Shown here: positions 18,053-27,631 of the stretch, one piece after another | How the letters are laid out: the number at the start of each line of letters is the position of its first letter | How positions within the stretch are numbered: the stretch's first letter is position 1 | Assembly: GCA_966250325.1 (NCBI GenBank) | Contig: CBINGY010000014.1 | Coordinates: forward strand, 17,916 to 81,915 | Length of the DNA stretch: 64,000 nucleotides | DNA from: Jiulongibacter sp966250325 | GTDB lineage: Bacteria > Bacteroidota > Bacteroidia > Cytophagales > Spirosomataceae | Direction: 5' to 3' | Position numbers and translations under genes: made by a program | Notes under the pieces: generated by a model | What the model saw: only the letters and a program-made list of their open reading frames with translations | Told to the model about the DNA's origin: nothing | Databases searched by the model: none

Positions 18053-19981
18053 TCAAAACTGAATTTTCTGTAGAATATCACTTCCTATATTTAGAATCAG
18101 GAAAATCCCGATACCCAGGCCCATGAGCAGGAGGTAAAAACCTGTAGAACCTGTCTGAACACCAGACAGCACCTTGTGGAAACCTCTGATTCCGCCACCT
18201 ACGCCATTCACAACACCTCCGATCAGCTTCTGATCCATCACCCTTTCAAAAAACAGCGAGATTCTTTCCGAGGTCTTCACAAAAACAGAATCATACAGCT
18301 CATCCAGGTAATATTTGTCAGCCAGGAGTTTTTTCACTCCAGAAAGCTCGCCATCCTCAACGGGTCGTGAGGCGTTTTTAACATACACAACATAGGCGGT
18401 TAAAAGTGCTATTACGGCCAGAACTACCGAAAGCCCCATAAGTAACCATTCCGTTTCATGAGAAAGATGCACGGCTCCAAAAGCAGAATTTACCGTTCTG
18501 GAACCCTCATAAACAGGACTCAGAAAATCTGCCAGGGCATGCGGAAGATGAAATATGGCCGGGAATCCAATAAATCCTCCCAAAATCGAAAAAGCGGACA
18601 GAACCATTAGCGGAATCGTCATGGCTAAAGGAGATTCATGCAAATGATGCTCCTGCTCAGGCGTACCCCTGAACTCTCCTGTGAATGTAAGGAAGAACAG
18701 GCGGAACATGTAAAAAGCCGTCATAAATGAACCGGCCATAGCCAGAACCCACATCAGTTTGTTATGCTCAAAAACATGAGCAAGTATTTCGTCTTTTGAA
18801 AAGAACCCCGCAAACGGAGGGATTCCTGAAATGGCGATAGTTCCGATCAGGAAGGTGACGGAGGTGATTTTGATACGTGACCACAAGCCTCCCATTTTCC
18901 GGATATCCTGCTCATCTCCCATAGCATGAATCACCGAGCCGGCCCCCAGGAATAGCAAAGCCTTAAAAGATGCATGGGTAATCACGTGGAAAAAACCGGA
19001 GGTATAGGCCATTACACCTAAACCAATAAACATGTAACCCAGCTGACTCACTGTCGAATAAGCCAATACTTTTTTGATGTCGTTCTGAAAGAGGGCAATG
19101 GAAGCCGCCAGCACTGCAGTGAGCGTACCTATCCAGGCCACAAACTCCAGAGTATCGGGAGAAAGCGTATATAAGATGTTACTTCGAACAATCATGTAAA
19201 TCCCCGAGGTAACCATAGTGGCAGCATGAATAAGTGCCGAAACCGGTGTAGGACCAGCCATAGCGTCAGGAAGCCAGGTGAATAGCGGAATCTGAGCCGA
19301 TTTACCCATGGCCCCGATGAACAGGCAGAAAGTAATAAACATGATAGAGCTATCTCCTACGCTCAGTCCTTTGGCTTTGTCAAAAACCTCCAGGTATTCA
19401 ATCGTTCCAAATTGTCTGAAAATAAGAAATATTCCAATGAGGAAACCCAGGTCACCCACGCGATTCATAATGAAGGCTTTCCGGGCGGCATCACCGTAAT
19501 CAGTGCGTTTATTCCAGAAACCGATCAGCAAATAAGAACATAATCCAACGCCTTCCCACCCGATAAACATAATGAGATAATTACCTCCCATTACGAGCAG
19601 CAGCATGGAAAAAAGAAAGAGATTAAGGTAAGCAAAAAACTTACCATAGCCGGGGTCATGGCTCATGTACCCCTTCGAATACAGATGTATAAGAGTACCT
19701 ACACCCGTGATGATGAAGAGCATGAGAATGCTCAATTGGTCAATCTGAAAAGAAAATGAAACGTTGAGCTCTCCGGCACTGATCCAGTCGAAAAGCGTTA
19801 CTACCTGTGGCCCTCCGCTGCTATCAAAATTGAGGTAAACATAAACCGTACTGATAAAAGCCAGAAAAGCCGCCCCAATTCCTACAGGAGCTACCAGATT
19901 AGTTGGAATTTTTTTATACCCGAGCCCATTGATCAGAAAGCCGATAAGGGGAAATAAAGGGATCAGAGATATCAATGACAT
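18053..19981 (-). CDS. nuoL: NADH-quinone oxidoreductase subunit L
   Basis: A 642-residue distal antiporter-like subunit of complex I. MFIGWEGVGLCSYLLIGFW and KSAQIPLFTWLPDAMAGPTPVSALIHAATMVTSGIY are diagnostic. The C-terminal segment after about residue 520 fits the long lateral amphipathic helix (HL) and final helix of NuoL. It starts 1 base after the nuoK stop, indicating tight translational coupling. Confidence 0.97.
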   Translation of the reverse strand: MSLISLIPLFPLIGFLINGLGYKKIPTNLVAPVGIGAAFLAFISTVYVYLNFDSSGGPQVVTLFDWISAGELNVSFSFQIDQLSILMLFIITGVGTLIHLYSKGYMSHDPGYGKFFAYLNLFLFSMLLLVMGGNYLIMFIGWEGVGLCSYLLIGFWNKRTDYGDAARKAFIMNRVGDLGFLIGIFLIFRQFGTIEYLEVFDKAKGLSVGDSSIMFITFCLFIGAMGKSAQIPLFTWLPDAMAGPTPVSALIHAATMVTSGIYMIVRSNILYTLSPDTLEFVAWIGTLTAVLAASIALFQNDIKKVLAYSTVSQLGYMFIGLGVMAYTSGFFHVITHASFKALLFLGAGSVIHAMGDEQDIRKMGGLWSRIKITSVTFLIGTIAISGIPPFAGFFSKDEILAHVFEHNKLMWVLAMAGSFMTAFYMFRLFFLTFTGEFRGTPEQEHHLHESPLAMTIPLMVLSAFSILGGFIGFPAIFHLPHALADFLSPVYEGSRTVNSAFGAVHLSHETEWLLMGLSVVLAVIALLTAYVVYVKNASRPVEDGELSGVKKLLADKYYLDELYDSVFVKTSERISLFFERVMDQKLIGGVVNGVGGGIRGFHKVLSGVQTGSTGFYLLLMGLGIGIFLILNIGSDILQKIQF

Positions 19982-19982
19982 A

Positions 19983-20324
19983 TTATCCTCTTAGTTTGTC
20001 TAAAACACTTATATCGATGGAGCGAATATTTCTGTAAATCATTACGATAATGGCCAGACCCACAGCCACCTCGGCAGCAGCCACTGCCATGATAAAAAAT
20101 ACAAAGACCTGACCGTTGGGATCAGATCTGTAGGAAGAAAATGCCACAAGAAGAAGATTTACCGCATTGAGCATAAGCTCAATAGACATAAACATTATTA
20201 AGGCATTTCTACGGATAAAAACACCGACCACTCCAATCACAAACAACATACTGGCCAGCAGAATGTAGTTGGTCAAAGGCACCTGAGCAATAATCTCCGG
20301 AATTTCCGGCATTTGATTCTCCAT
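19983..20324 (-). CDS. nuoK: NADH-quinone oxidoreductase subunit K
   Basis: A 113-residue subunit with three membrane helices. The conserved acidic residues are seen in SIELMLNAVNLLLVAFSSY and FFIMAVAAAEVAVGLAIIVMIYR, which match NuoK. It is the first gene of a nuoKLMN block. The other complex I genes (A-J) are not in this window, because the next gene upstream is an unrelated exonuclease. A promoter -7 element is present at 20357-20364. Confidence 0.96.
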   Translation of the reverse strand: MENQMPEIPEIIAQVPLTNYILLASMLFVIGVVGVFIRRNALIMFMSIELMLNAVNLLLVAFSSYRSDPNGQVFVFFIMAVAAAEVAVGLAIIVMIYRNIRSIDISVLDKLRG

Positions 20325-20356
20325 AGCTTACTTTAAGCAGTGTTTGAAAATTTCCG

Positions 20357-20364
20357 CAAAACTA
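20357..20364 (-). promoter_or_regulatory. -7 element of the nuoKLMN operon
   Basis: TAGTTTTG on the minus strand followed by CGG, about 33 bases upstream of nuoK. The -33 element is poor. Confidence 0.4.
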
Positions 20365-20447
20365 GCCAATTAATCTTTTACCACGAAAAGTTAAGAAGCC
20401 AGAAACTAAGAACGAATTGAACTATTCCATGAAAATAAACTCTCGGG

Positions 20448-21269
20448 CTACCCAAACAAGGAGGAAGCCATGCTCAGCTTAATCTGAGTAAGTTTTTGTT
20501 TGGTATCCAACGGGAAATCATTCTGTATCATCCAGTCATAGTATGCAGGCTCTTTCTTGAGCACATCTACTACTTTTTTGCCTTTATGCTTTCCAAAATT
20601 GAAAACAATTTCATCCTTTTCGTCATAGGCCATACGTGCGGCAAAATCCACAATCCGGGAACTGGTAAATTCATGTAATGCATCCACATCATTTTTGATG
20701 GGAGTTACTTTCTGGCCGTTTTTTGATTCAATTTCTACTCCGTCATAGCGTTCAATCTGAGCACACAATACCTCCAGAGTGGCAATCGTATCGGCCTCGG
20801 CACTGTGAGCATTGTTTAATTCCTTATCACAGTAGAATTTCAAGGCAGCCGAAAGGGTTCGTGGTTCCATTTGGTGGAAGATCCGCTGAACATCAACCAG
20901 TTTCCGGTTTTTTATATCGAAAAGACCTGCATCTACACGTAAAAATTCCTCTACCAGCATCGGTATATCGAATCGGTTACTGTTATAGCCGGCCAGATCA
21001 CAGCCCTGTAAAAACTGAGCCATAGACCTGGCAAGTTGTTTAAAGGTAGGAGCATCTGCTACGTCTTCATCATATATCCCATGAATAAGGCTGGCTTCAA
21101 TCGGAATAGGCATTTCCGGATTAATCCGTTTAGTTTTTATATCCAAAGAGCCGTCGGGCATTGCTTTCACAATAGATATCTCCACAATCCGATCCCTTGA
21201 GATATTGGTACCGGTAGTTTCGAGGTCAAAAAACGCCAGTGGTTTTTTAAGCTTTAAGGTATGATTCAT
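20448..21269 (-). CDS. DnaQ-family 3'-5' exonuclease with C-terminal extra domain
   Basis: A 273-residue protein. The N-terminal 180 residues form a DEDD exonuclease: Exo I FFDLETTG (about 13-20), Exo II LAGYNSNRFDIPML, and Exo III around NAHSAEADTIATLEVL, with the His and Asp of the DEDDh type. A C-terminal block (about 215-273) reads FNFGKHKGKKVVDVLKKEPAYYDWMIQNDF. This matches the short domain often fused to such nucleases in Bacteroidota. The protein may proofread or trim DNA or RNA ends. It is not obviously the polymerase III epsilon subunit. It is divergent from the radical SAM gene. Confidence 0.85.
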   Translation of the reverse strand: MNHTLKLKKPLAFFDLETTGTNISRDRIVEISIVKAMPDGSLDIKTKRINPEMPIPIEASLIHGIYDEDVADAPTFKQLARSMAQFLQGCDLAGYNSNRFDIPMLVEEFLRVDAGLFDIKNRKLVDVQRIFHQMEPRTLSAALKFYCDKELNNAHSAEADTIATLEVLCAQIERYDGVEIESKNGQKVTPIKNDVDALHEFTSSRIVDFAARMAYDEKDEIVFNFGKHKGKKVVDVLKKEPAYYDWMIQNDFPLDTKQKLTQIKLSMASSLFG

Positions 21270-21353
21270 GAATCTTGGTTATGTGCCAAAAGATGTAGCA
21301 AAGGTAATTTTTTTACTGGCATGAGTCCCTTAACAGCTAGTTTTAATGTTCGC

Positions 21354-22412
21354 ATGAAAGATATTCCGAAAATAAAGGGCCGGGGTGCCCAGTTAAACAG
21401 TACCAACCGGTTTCTTGAACACCAGCGGGTTTATGACGATGAATTTTCTTATACCGAAGAAGAGACGTTCAGAACACAGAAGACAAGTTACTTCACCGAG
21501 CACGCGAAAAAGGTGGTGAACACCATCACGAGCCCTGATCTGAAATTCGGGAAATCGGTGAATGCCTACCAGGGCTGTGAGCATGGGTGTATTTATTGCT
21601 ACGCCAGAAACACACATGAATACTACGGCTACTCTGCAGGTCTTGATTTTGAACAAAAAATTATTGTCAAAAAAAATGCTTCCCTTCTTCTGGAAAAAGA
21701 GTTTCTGAAAAAAAGCTGGAAACCTGAGACCATCATGTTTTCCGGGAACACCGATTGTTACCAACCCGCCGAAAGAGAATTTGGCCTTACCCGTAAAATG
21801 CTGGAAGTATGTTTAAAGTACCGAAATCCAGCATCTGTCATTACAAAAAACGGACTTATTCTCAGAGATCTAGAGTTGCTTCAGGAACTCTCAAAAAATC
21901 GGTTAATCAAGGTAATTCTCTCCATTACGAGTCTGCAGGAAGAACTGAGACGTATTCTTGAACCCAGAACGGTATCTGCTGCAAAGCGATTACAGGTAAT
22001 TCAACGTCTTTCTGAAGCGGGTATTCCCGTGGGGATCAATATTGCCCCGATAATACCGGGACTTAATGACCACGAAATACCCGCCATCGCCAGGGCTGCC
22101 TCAGAGCACGGGGCTCTTTGGGCCTCCTACACAGCAGTGAGGCTGAATGGGAGTATTGCAAGTATATTTGAAGACTGGATTTACAAACAGTTTCCGACGA
22201 AAGCAGAAAAGGTTCTGAGTCAGATAAAAGACCTGCATGGCGGCAAATTAAATGACAGTCAGTTTGGCCGAAGAATGCGTGGGGAGAGAAAATATGCAGA
22301 GCATATCAGGCAGCTATTCCAGATTTCAGTCACGAAGTATTTCAAAGACAAAGAAGTACCCGAAACCAATCACGATGCTTTCCTGAGACCTGGCCAATTA
22401 TCCTTATTTTGA
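21354..22412 (+). CDS. PA0069-family radical SAM protein (SplB-like)
   Basis: A protein of about 352 residues. The 4Fe-4S cluster motif CxxxCxxC is visible as CEHGCIYCYAR, after KSVNAYQG, and the TIM-barrel continues with MFSGNTDCYQPAERE and GIPVGINIAPIIPGLND. The family is widespread and its reaction is unknown. It resembles spore photoproduct lyase. ATGs also exist at 21261 and 21321. I prefer 21354 because homologues start close to KGRGAQLNSTNRF. The longest frame would overlap the divergent exonuclease start. Confidence 0.85.
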   Translation: MKDIPKIKGRGAQLNSTNRFLEHQRVYDDEFSYTEEETFRTQKTSYFTEHAKKVVNTITSPDLKFGKSVNAYQGCEHGCIYCYARNTHEYYGYSAGLDFEQKIIVKKNASLLLEKEFLKKSWKPETIMFSGNTDCYQPAEREFGLTRKMLEVCLKYRNPASVITKNGLILRDLELLQELSKNRLIKVILSITSLQEELRRILEPRTVSAAKRLQVIQRLSEAGIPVGINIAPIIPGLNDHEIPAIARAASEHGALWASYTAVRLNGSIASIFEDWIYKQFPTKAEKVLSQIKDLHGGKLNDSQFGRRMRGERKYAEHIRQLFQISVTKYFKDKEVPETNHDAFLRPGQLSLF

Positions 22413-22420
22413 TACACAAC

Positions 22421-22708
22421 TTATCCCGGGATTATTTGAAGAAAAGGTTCAATTTCTTTTAGTGAAAAAACTACGTCATTTTTCTGAACTTCTCCGCTAC
22501 ACACTGTGGCTTCCAATACTTGCGGCCACACAAGTTTGTTGTCCTGAGCATACACCTTACCGAAGTTTTCGGGAGAAAGAATCTCCAGATACGGATTTGA
22601 AGGGGTTGAAATTATCTGAGTCAAAAAAGATTGAACATGAAGGGAAACGAGCGAGTTGTCAATAAATACCCGTAAATAAGGAAATTCAATTCTTTCGATC
22701 TTTATCAT
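22421..22708 (-). CDS. DUF2442-like small protein
   Basis: About 95 residues starting MIKIERIEFPYLRVFIDNSL. The short beta-rich pattern, with a conserved-looking GKVYAQDNKLVWP motif followed by an acidic helix, resembles the DUF2442 fold, whose members are often linked to toxin-antitoxin or regulatory roles. The assignment is by pattern only. An ATG at 22804 would lengthen the protein by 32 residues but would overlap the upstream gene by about 120 bases. The chosen start overlaps the end of the HEAT-like gene by 23 bases. Confidence 0.5.
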   Translation of the reverse strand: MIKIERIEFPYLRVFIDNSLVSLHVQSFLTQIISTPSNPYLEILSPENFGKVYAQDNKLVWPQVLEATVCSGEVQKNDVVFSLKEIEPFLQIIPG

Positions 22709-23051
22709 TGCCCGCTTCAATTTTATTAACAGCGATTCGAATCTCATGCTGGCAGATCCGCCACTGATGTGCTCCTTTACAATGCTCCTCCCCCAGTAAT
22801 TCATTGACCATATCTTTCAAAACGGGCAAAGCCTTTCTGGATTTAATCTCTCCTAAACTCCAGACCGCCACCCGGGTACGGTCAGAAGGTGAATTGGTTT
22901 CGTCCTGAAGGTAAGCCAGCAAAACCTCCTCATCATTGCCCGAATATTTTGAATGGGCCTCTGCCAGATTTCTGCTAAGGGAAGTCATGGACCAAACCAC
23001 CGGAAAAACAAGAATAAGACAAGCAACTACTGCCAATACAAAACGCTTCAT
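22686..23051 (-). CDS. Membrane-anchored HEAT-like repeat protein
   Basis: About 121 residues. An N-terminal signal or anchor segment (MKRFVLAVVACLILVFPVVW) is followed by one helical repeat pair (DRTRVAVWSLGEIKSRKALPVLKDMVNELL) typical of HEAT or PBS-lyase repeats, which bind other proteins. It starts 16 bases after the glpK stop, so it is probably co-transcribed. A TTG 33 bases earlier also exists. Function unknown. Confidence 0.6.
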   Translation of the reverse strand: MKRFVLAVVACLILVFPVVWSMTSLSRNLAEAHSKYSGNDEEVLLAYLQDETNSPSDRTRVAVWSLGEIKSRKALPVLKDMVNELLGEEHCKGAHQWRICQHEIRIAVNKIEAGNDKDRKN

Positions 23052-23067
23052 GAACACAAAGTTAAGG

Positions 23068-24564
23068 TCAATCCTCCCAATCAAGACTTCGCTCTATCGC
23101 CTTTTTCCAGCCTGAGTATGATTTTACTCTTTCCGGCTCCTGCATTTCTGACTGCCATTTTTTATCAATTCCCCAGTTTTCCTTTAGATCTTCAAAGTTA
23201 TCCCAGTATCCTACCGCCAATCCAGCGGCGTAGGCCGCACCCAAAGCGGTAGTCTCTATCATTTTGGGTCTGATCACCTCCACACCCAGAATATCACTCT
23301 GAAACTGCATCAATAATTCATTCACGGTCATGCCTCCATCTACCCGCAGCGACTTAATCTCTATCCCGCTATCTTTCTCCATGGCTTCCAGCACATCACG
23401 GGTCTGATATGCCGTGGCTTCAAGTACTGCACGGGCTATGTGCCCTTTATTGACAAACCGGGTGAGGCCGGCAATGAGTCCACGGGCATTATTATTCCAA
23501 TATGGAGCATAAAGGCCAGAAAAAGCCGGGACAAAATATGCCCCTCCATTATCTTTGACCGTAGCCGCCAGTTTCTGCACATCGGCACTGGTTTTTATGA
23601 TTCCCAGATTATCCCGTAGCCACTGCACCAATGCACCGGCTATGGCCACTGACCCTTCCAGAGCATAATGAACCGGCTGGTTATCAAACTGATAAGCCAC
23701 CGTGGTAAGTAATCCGTGTTTTGAAGGCACGGCCTCTGTGCCCGTATTCATTAGCATGAAACAGCCAGTTCCATAGGTATTTTTGGCTTCACCTGGTGCA
23801 TAACACGTTTGCCCTACTAAAGCTGCCTGCTGGTCACCCAGTATGCCAGCCAAAGAAACTCCACGCATGGGTTCAGACTTAATCTTCCCGTAGATTTTAC
23901 TGCTGGGCATAATCTGAGGAAGCATGGCCTTGGGAATATTCAATTTCTTCAGAATTTCATCGTCCCAGGTCATCGTCTGAATATTCATGAGTTGAGTACG
24001 CGAGGCGTTGGTCACATCGGTGAGATGAAGCCCCCCATCTGTACCACCTGTGAGATGCCAAACCACAAACGTATCCATATTCCCGAAAATGGCTTCACCT
24101 TTGAGGGCATCTTCACGAACATCTTCCACATTTTCGAGTATCCATTGAATCTTTAATGCACTGAAATAGGTAGCCAGAGGCAAACCGGTTTTTTCCTTAA
24201 ACCACGCAGAACCGATTTCTTTCTCCAGTTCATCCACTTTTTTCCCCACGCGGGTATCCTGCCACACGATGGCATTGTAATACGGCTTACCAGTGATTCT
24301 GTTCCAAACAACGGTAGTTTCACGTTGATTGGTAATTCCGCAAGCGGCAATATCTTTCAGAGCAATGTTTTCACGAATTCGGGCATTGGCAATTACCTCC
24401 AGAGTATTTTGTCTGATTTCCTCGGGATTATGCTCCACCCAGCCGGCTTGAGGAAAGATTTGCTCGTGCTCTTTTTGCCCCACAGATACAATCTCCCCTT
24501 TCTTATTGAAAATTATACAACGGGTGCTGGTGGTTCCCTGATCAATAGCCGCTACATAGTTCAT
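23068..24564 (-). CDS. glpK: Glycerol kinase
   Basis: A 498-residue FGGY-family kinase that makes glycerol 3-phosphate from glycerol and ATP. The N-terminal phosphate-binding motif DQGTTSTRCIIF, the glycerol-binding NQRETTVVW and WQDTR, and the C-terminal signature blocks (GGAYFVPAFSGLYAPYW, LRVDGGMTVNELLMQFQSD) are all present. I moved the start to the ATG at 24564, 3 codons into the frame that opens with TTG. No glycerol facilitator or glycerol-3-phosphate dehydrogenase is linked. Confidence 0.96.
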   Translation of the reverse strand: MNYVAAIDQGTTSTRCIIFNKKGEIVSVGQKEHEQIFPQAGWVEHNPEEIRQNTLEVIANARIRENIALKDIAACGITNQRETTVVWNRITGKPYYNAIVWQDTRVGKKVDELEKEIGSAWFKEKTGLPLATYFSALKIQWILENVEDVREDALKGEAIFGNMDTFVVWHLTGGTDGGLHLTDVTNASRTQLMNIQTMTWDDEILKKLNIPKAMLPQIMPSSKIYGKIKSEPMRGVSLAGILGDQQAALVGQTCYAPGEAKNTYGTGCFMLMNTGTEAVPSKHGLLTTVAYQFDNQPVHYALEGSVAIAGALVQWLRDNLGIIKTSADVQKLAATVKDNGGAYFVPAFSGLYAPYWNNNARGLIAGLTRFVNKGHIARAVLEATAYQTRDVLEAMEKDSGIEIKSLRVDGGMTVNELLMQFQSDILGVEVIRPKMIETTALGAAYAAGLAVGYWDNFEDLKENWGIDKKWQSEMQEPERVKSYSGWKKAIERSLDWED

Positions 24565-24590
24565 TTTTATCAATAGGTTATGTCATGAAA

Positions 24591-24598
24591 CAAAACTA
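24591..24598 (-). promoter_or_regulatory. -7 element of glpK
   Basis: TAGTTTTG on the minus strand, 26 bases upstream of the ATG. A weak -33-like TTCG sits 17 bases further up. Confidence 0.35.
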
Positions 24599-24702
24599 GC
24601 TCAATTCATCTGAATCGAAAGAGAATTTTGTGACCAATGTAAGGAGATGCTGGCCAAGGTTCAAAACCCAAAATGAAATCAGACAGTATGAAGGTCAAAA
24701 AC

Positions 24703-24733
24703 AAAACGCCCCGGCAAATACTGCCAGGGCGTT
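24703..24733 (-). terminator. Terminator of the efflux operon
   Basis: On the minus strand AACGCCCTGGCA pairs with TGCCGGGGCGTT around a short loop, followed by TTGTTTTTG. The plus-strand C/A mismatch is a G-U pair on the minus strand. Confidence 0.75.
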
Positions 24734-24754
24734 GTTCGTAATGCTGATTAATTG

Positions 24755-27631
24755 TTAATCCACTCCTCCTCTCAGATACTCTCGTTCAATTGCAGCTTCA
24801 CCTCTGAATTTCTTCTGAATTCGGTCAGAGATGTAATATAGACATGGAACGATAATAAGAGTAAGTATCGTGGAAAACGCAAGACCAAAAATGATGGTCC
24901 ATGCAAGTATATTCCAGAAAACCGCAGAATCCCCTCCAATGGTTACTTTCCAGTCAAGGTCAATGAACAAGGCACCAAAATCGAAGGCCAGGCCAATGGC
25001 TAGCGGAATCATCCCCAAAATGGTAGAAGATGCTGTAAGTAAGACCGGAGTAAGACGTGTAGAGCCGCCTTCAATAATGGCCTCTTTGACAGAATACCCT
25101 CTTTTTCTCATCTCATCAATAAACTCAATGAGAAGAATTCCGTTTTTCACCACAATTCCGGCCAGAGCAATAATACCAACTCCTGACATGATCACAGAGA
25201 ACGTCTTATCAAAAACGAGAAAGCCCAGGAGCACGCCAATTAAGCTCAAAATAATGGTAAAGAAGATAATAAACGGTTTAATAATACTATTAAACTGGGC
25301 CGCAAGAATGAGGTAAATAATAGCAATGGCTATCAAAAACGCCGTACTCAGGAAACTCATGGCTTCTGCCTGTTCTTTCTGCTCTCCACCTTGTGAGATG
25401 CTGTATCCGGCAGGAAGTTCCAGATCCTGCAGTTCTTTCAGAATCAGTTGATTTATCTCGGTAGCCCTCTCCTTGTAGGCAGCAGTTACATCAGAGCTAA
25501 GTGTAATGGTACGCTGGGCATCGGTACGATTAATCTGGCTAAAAGTAGTTGAATACGAAATATCAGCTACCGTGGCCAGTGGAACCGAACGCAGCACCCC
25601 ACCCATATTCATATCACGATACGTAATATTCATACTCAGCAGATCTTCAATTTTACCACGATCTGCCTCTTCCAGTCTTAACTGTATCGGATATTCATCT
25701 TCCGTATCTCTGAACTTCGAAATTTCATTACCAAACAAAGCCGTACGCAAAGCCATAGCAATAGTAGCCGTGCTTATCCCTTCTCTGGAAGCCTTTTCCC
25801 TGTCTACGTCAACGACAATTTCAGGCTTATTGGTAACAAGATCAGACTTGAGTTCATCAATACCCGGGATACCGCTTTGCTCAATTTTGGCCAGCACTTT
25901 TCCTTCAATATCCCGAAGAACTTCGAAGTCTTCACCTTTAATCTCTAGGGTAATAGGTTTACCTGTCGGAGGTCCGTTTTGCTCACGTTCCACAGAAATA
26001 GTGGTTCCGGGAATATCCTTGACAGCATCTCTAACCTTATCCAGAAGGTCTTGAGATGACACTCCATTGCGATGTTCTTTTCCCACGAAGGCAACAGTAA
26101 CCTTTGATTTATGCGGAGTAGCAGATCTGTCCGGATTCATCGGATCTCCTGCATTTTTACCCACATTGGAAATCACCGAATTAACGGCTTCCATCGCTTT
26201 ATTGTCATTCAGCACTTTAAATACCCGATTCTCAATTTCCTTGGTCACTTCGTCAGTTTTGCGTGCATCAGTACCGATTGGCATCACATTATATACATAG
26301 ATATAATCTGGTTCTGCCGATGGGAAGAAAACCACATTGGGCTGCTTGATTCCCATAAAAACGAAGGTTAGAATAAGCAAACCAAACGAGGCCAAAACTG
26401 TCCATACAGGTCTGTACCCTTCTAAAACCCATCGAATTGCCCCGCTGTATGATTCCTTTAATTTTGGAAGCAAACTTTCCTGAAAAGGAATGATAAGCTT
26501 TGGCGTAAGGATAAAGTGATTGAAAACATACAGAATAGCAATAAGAACTATCACGTTTGCCGTACCCAGGAAACCACCCACTTTCGTGGCGAAATAAAGA
26601 AGATAGAATGCCACGGCAATTCCACCCAGAATCATCAAAGGACGTCTTAGTGAAGCAAAACTTTGATCTTTGTCATCATCCTCATGATCACGCTTCATGA
26701 AGGTCATGGCAAAAACCGGGTTCATCAGATATGAAACCAGTAATGAGGCAAAAAGGGTAAAGATGAGTGTAAACGGCAGGTATTTCATAAACTCACCCAC
26801 TATTCCCGGCCAGAACAACAAGGGAAAGAAGGGAGCAATGGTGGTAAGCGTGCCCGCCAGTACCGGTATAAAGACTTCAGATGCCGCAAGCTTTACCGCC
26901 TCTTTGATGGAGAGTTCCTTGTGCTTATTGAAAATCCGGTGCGAGTTTTCTATTACTACAATGGCGTCATCCACTACTATACCTAAACCCAATAAAAAGG
27001 CGAAAAGCACAATGGTATTCAATGTGAAACCCATCGCCATCAAAGGATAAAAAGCAAGAAGAGCAGAGAGCGGGACCGAGAGACCCACAAAGATGGCATC
27101 ACGCACGCCCATGAAAAACATGAGCACCAATACCACGAATATGAATCCCATTACCACCGTATTGATGAGATCATTGATATCTGCTTTTGTACGGTCAGAC
27201 TGATCAGCCGTAATCGTAATATTAAGACCAGATGGGGCTTTCTCCTTGAATTGGTCAAGAATTACCTCTATCTGATCAGATGCCGCTATGAGGTTTTCAC
27301 CACTTCTCTTGATTACGTTGAGCGTAATTACCGGTTCATTATCTAAACGTGCAAAATCCTGACGCTCGGCGTGAGAATCTACCACCTCTGCAATTTCATA
27401 GAGACGGGCTGATGCCCCGGTTCCCGAAGTAACCACCACATTCCTTAATTGTTCCACCGACTGAAACTCCCCCTTGACACGAAGTGTACGACGGATGTCT
27501 CCCACATTAAGCTCTCCTGCAGAAATGTTGATGTTTTCATTCTGAACCGCCGTCTGAATATCATAGAACGTTAATCCATACGACTGCATTTTCTGTAAAT
27601 CCAGATTAATCTGAATCTCTCTTTCATACAC
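24755..27631 (-). CDS. RND efflux permease, large C-terminal fragment (gene broken by in-frame stop)
   Basis: Encodes about 958 residues of an AcrB-type (HAE1/CusA-like) inner-membrane pump that uses the proton gradient to export drugs or other small molecules. The porter domain continues from the N-terminal fragment. The transmembrane block includes GLGIVVDDAIVVIEN (proton relay Asp pair), and the second porter half and the final helices (GIIALAGIVVKNGILLIEFIDEMRKRG) are present. The frame formally opens at a GTG inside an inserted inverted duplication. The gene is in the same frame as the fragment at 27659-28258. Without the 36-base insert the two would read as one protein of about 1150 residues, the normal family length. 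This fragment lacks the first membrane helix, so it is unlikely to work alone. Confidence 0.85.
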   Translation of the reverse strand: MYEREIQINLDLQKMQSYGLTFYDIQTAVQNENINISAGELNVGDIRRTLRVKGEFQSVEQLRNVVVTSGTGASARLYEIAEVVDSHAERQDFARLDNEPVITLNVIKRSGENLIAASDQIEVILDQFKEKAPSGLNITITADQSDRTKADINDLINTVVMGFIFVVLVLMFFMGVRDAIFVGLSVPLSALLAFYPLMAMGFTLNTIVLFAFLLGLGIVVDDAIVVIENSHRIFNKHKELSIKEAVKLAASEVFIPVLAGTLTTIAPFFPLLFWPGIVGEFMKYLPFTLIFTLFASLLVSYLMNPVFAMTFMKRDHEDDDKDQSFASLRRPLMILGGIAVAFYLLYFATKVGGFLGTANVIVLIAILYVFNHFILTPKLIIPFQESLLPKLKESYSGAIRWVLEGYRPVWTVLASFGLLILTFVFMGIKQPNVVFFPSAEPDYIYVYNVMPIGTDARKTDEVTKEIENRVFKVLNDNKAMEAVNSVISNVGKNAGDPMNPDRSATPHKSKVTVAFVGKEHRNGVSSQDLLDKVRDAVKDIPGTTISVEREQNGPPTGKPITLEIKGEDFEVLRDIEGKVLAKIEQSGIPGIDELKSDLVTNKPEIVVDVDREKASREGISTATIAMALRTALFGNEISKFRDTEDEYPIQLRLEEADRGKIEDLLSMNITYRDMNMGGVLRSVPLATVADISYSTTFSQINRTDAQRTITLSSDVTAAYKERATEINQLILKELQDLELPAGYSISQGGEQKEQAEAMSFLSTAFLIAIAIIYLILAAQFNSIIKPFIIFFTIILSLIGVLLGFLVFDKTFSVIMSGVGIIALAGIVVKNGILLIEFIDEMRKRGYSVKEAIIEGGSTRLTPVLLTASSTILGMIPLAIGLAFDFGALFIDLDWKVTIGGDSAVFWNILAWTIIFGLAFSTILTLIIVPCLYYISDRIQKKFRGEAAIEREYLRGGVD

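Noticed and set aside
22708..22804. Longer start for the DUF2442-like gene
   Set aside because: It would overlap the upstream gene by about 120 bases, and the extra residues do not look like the family.
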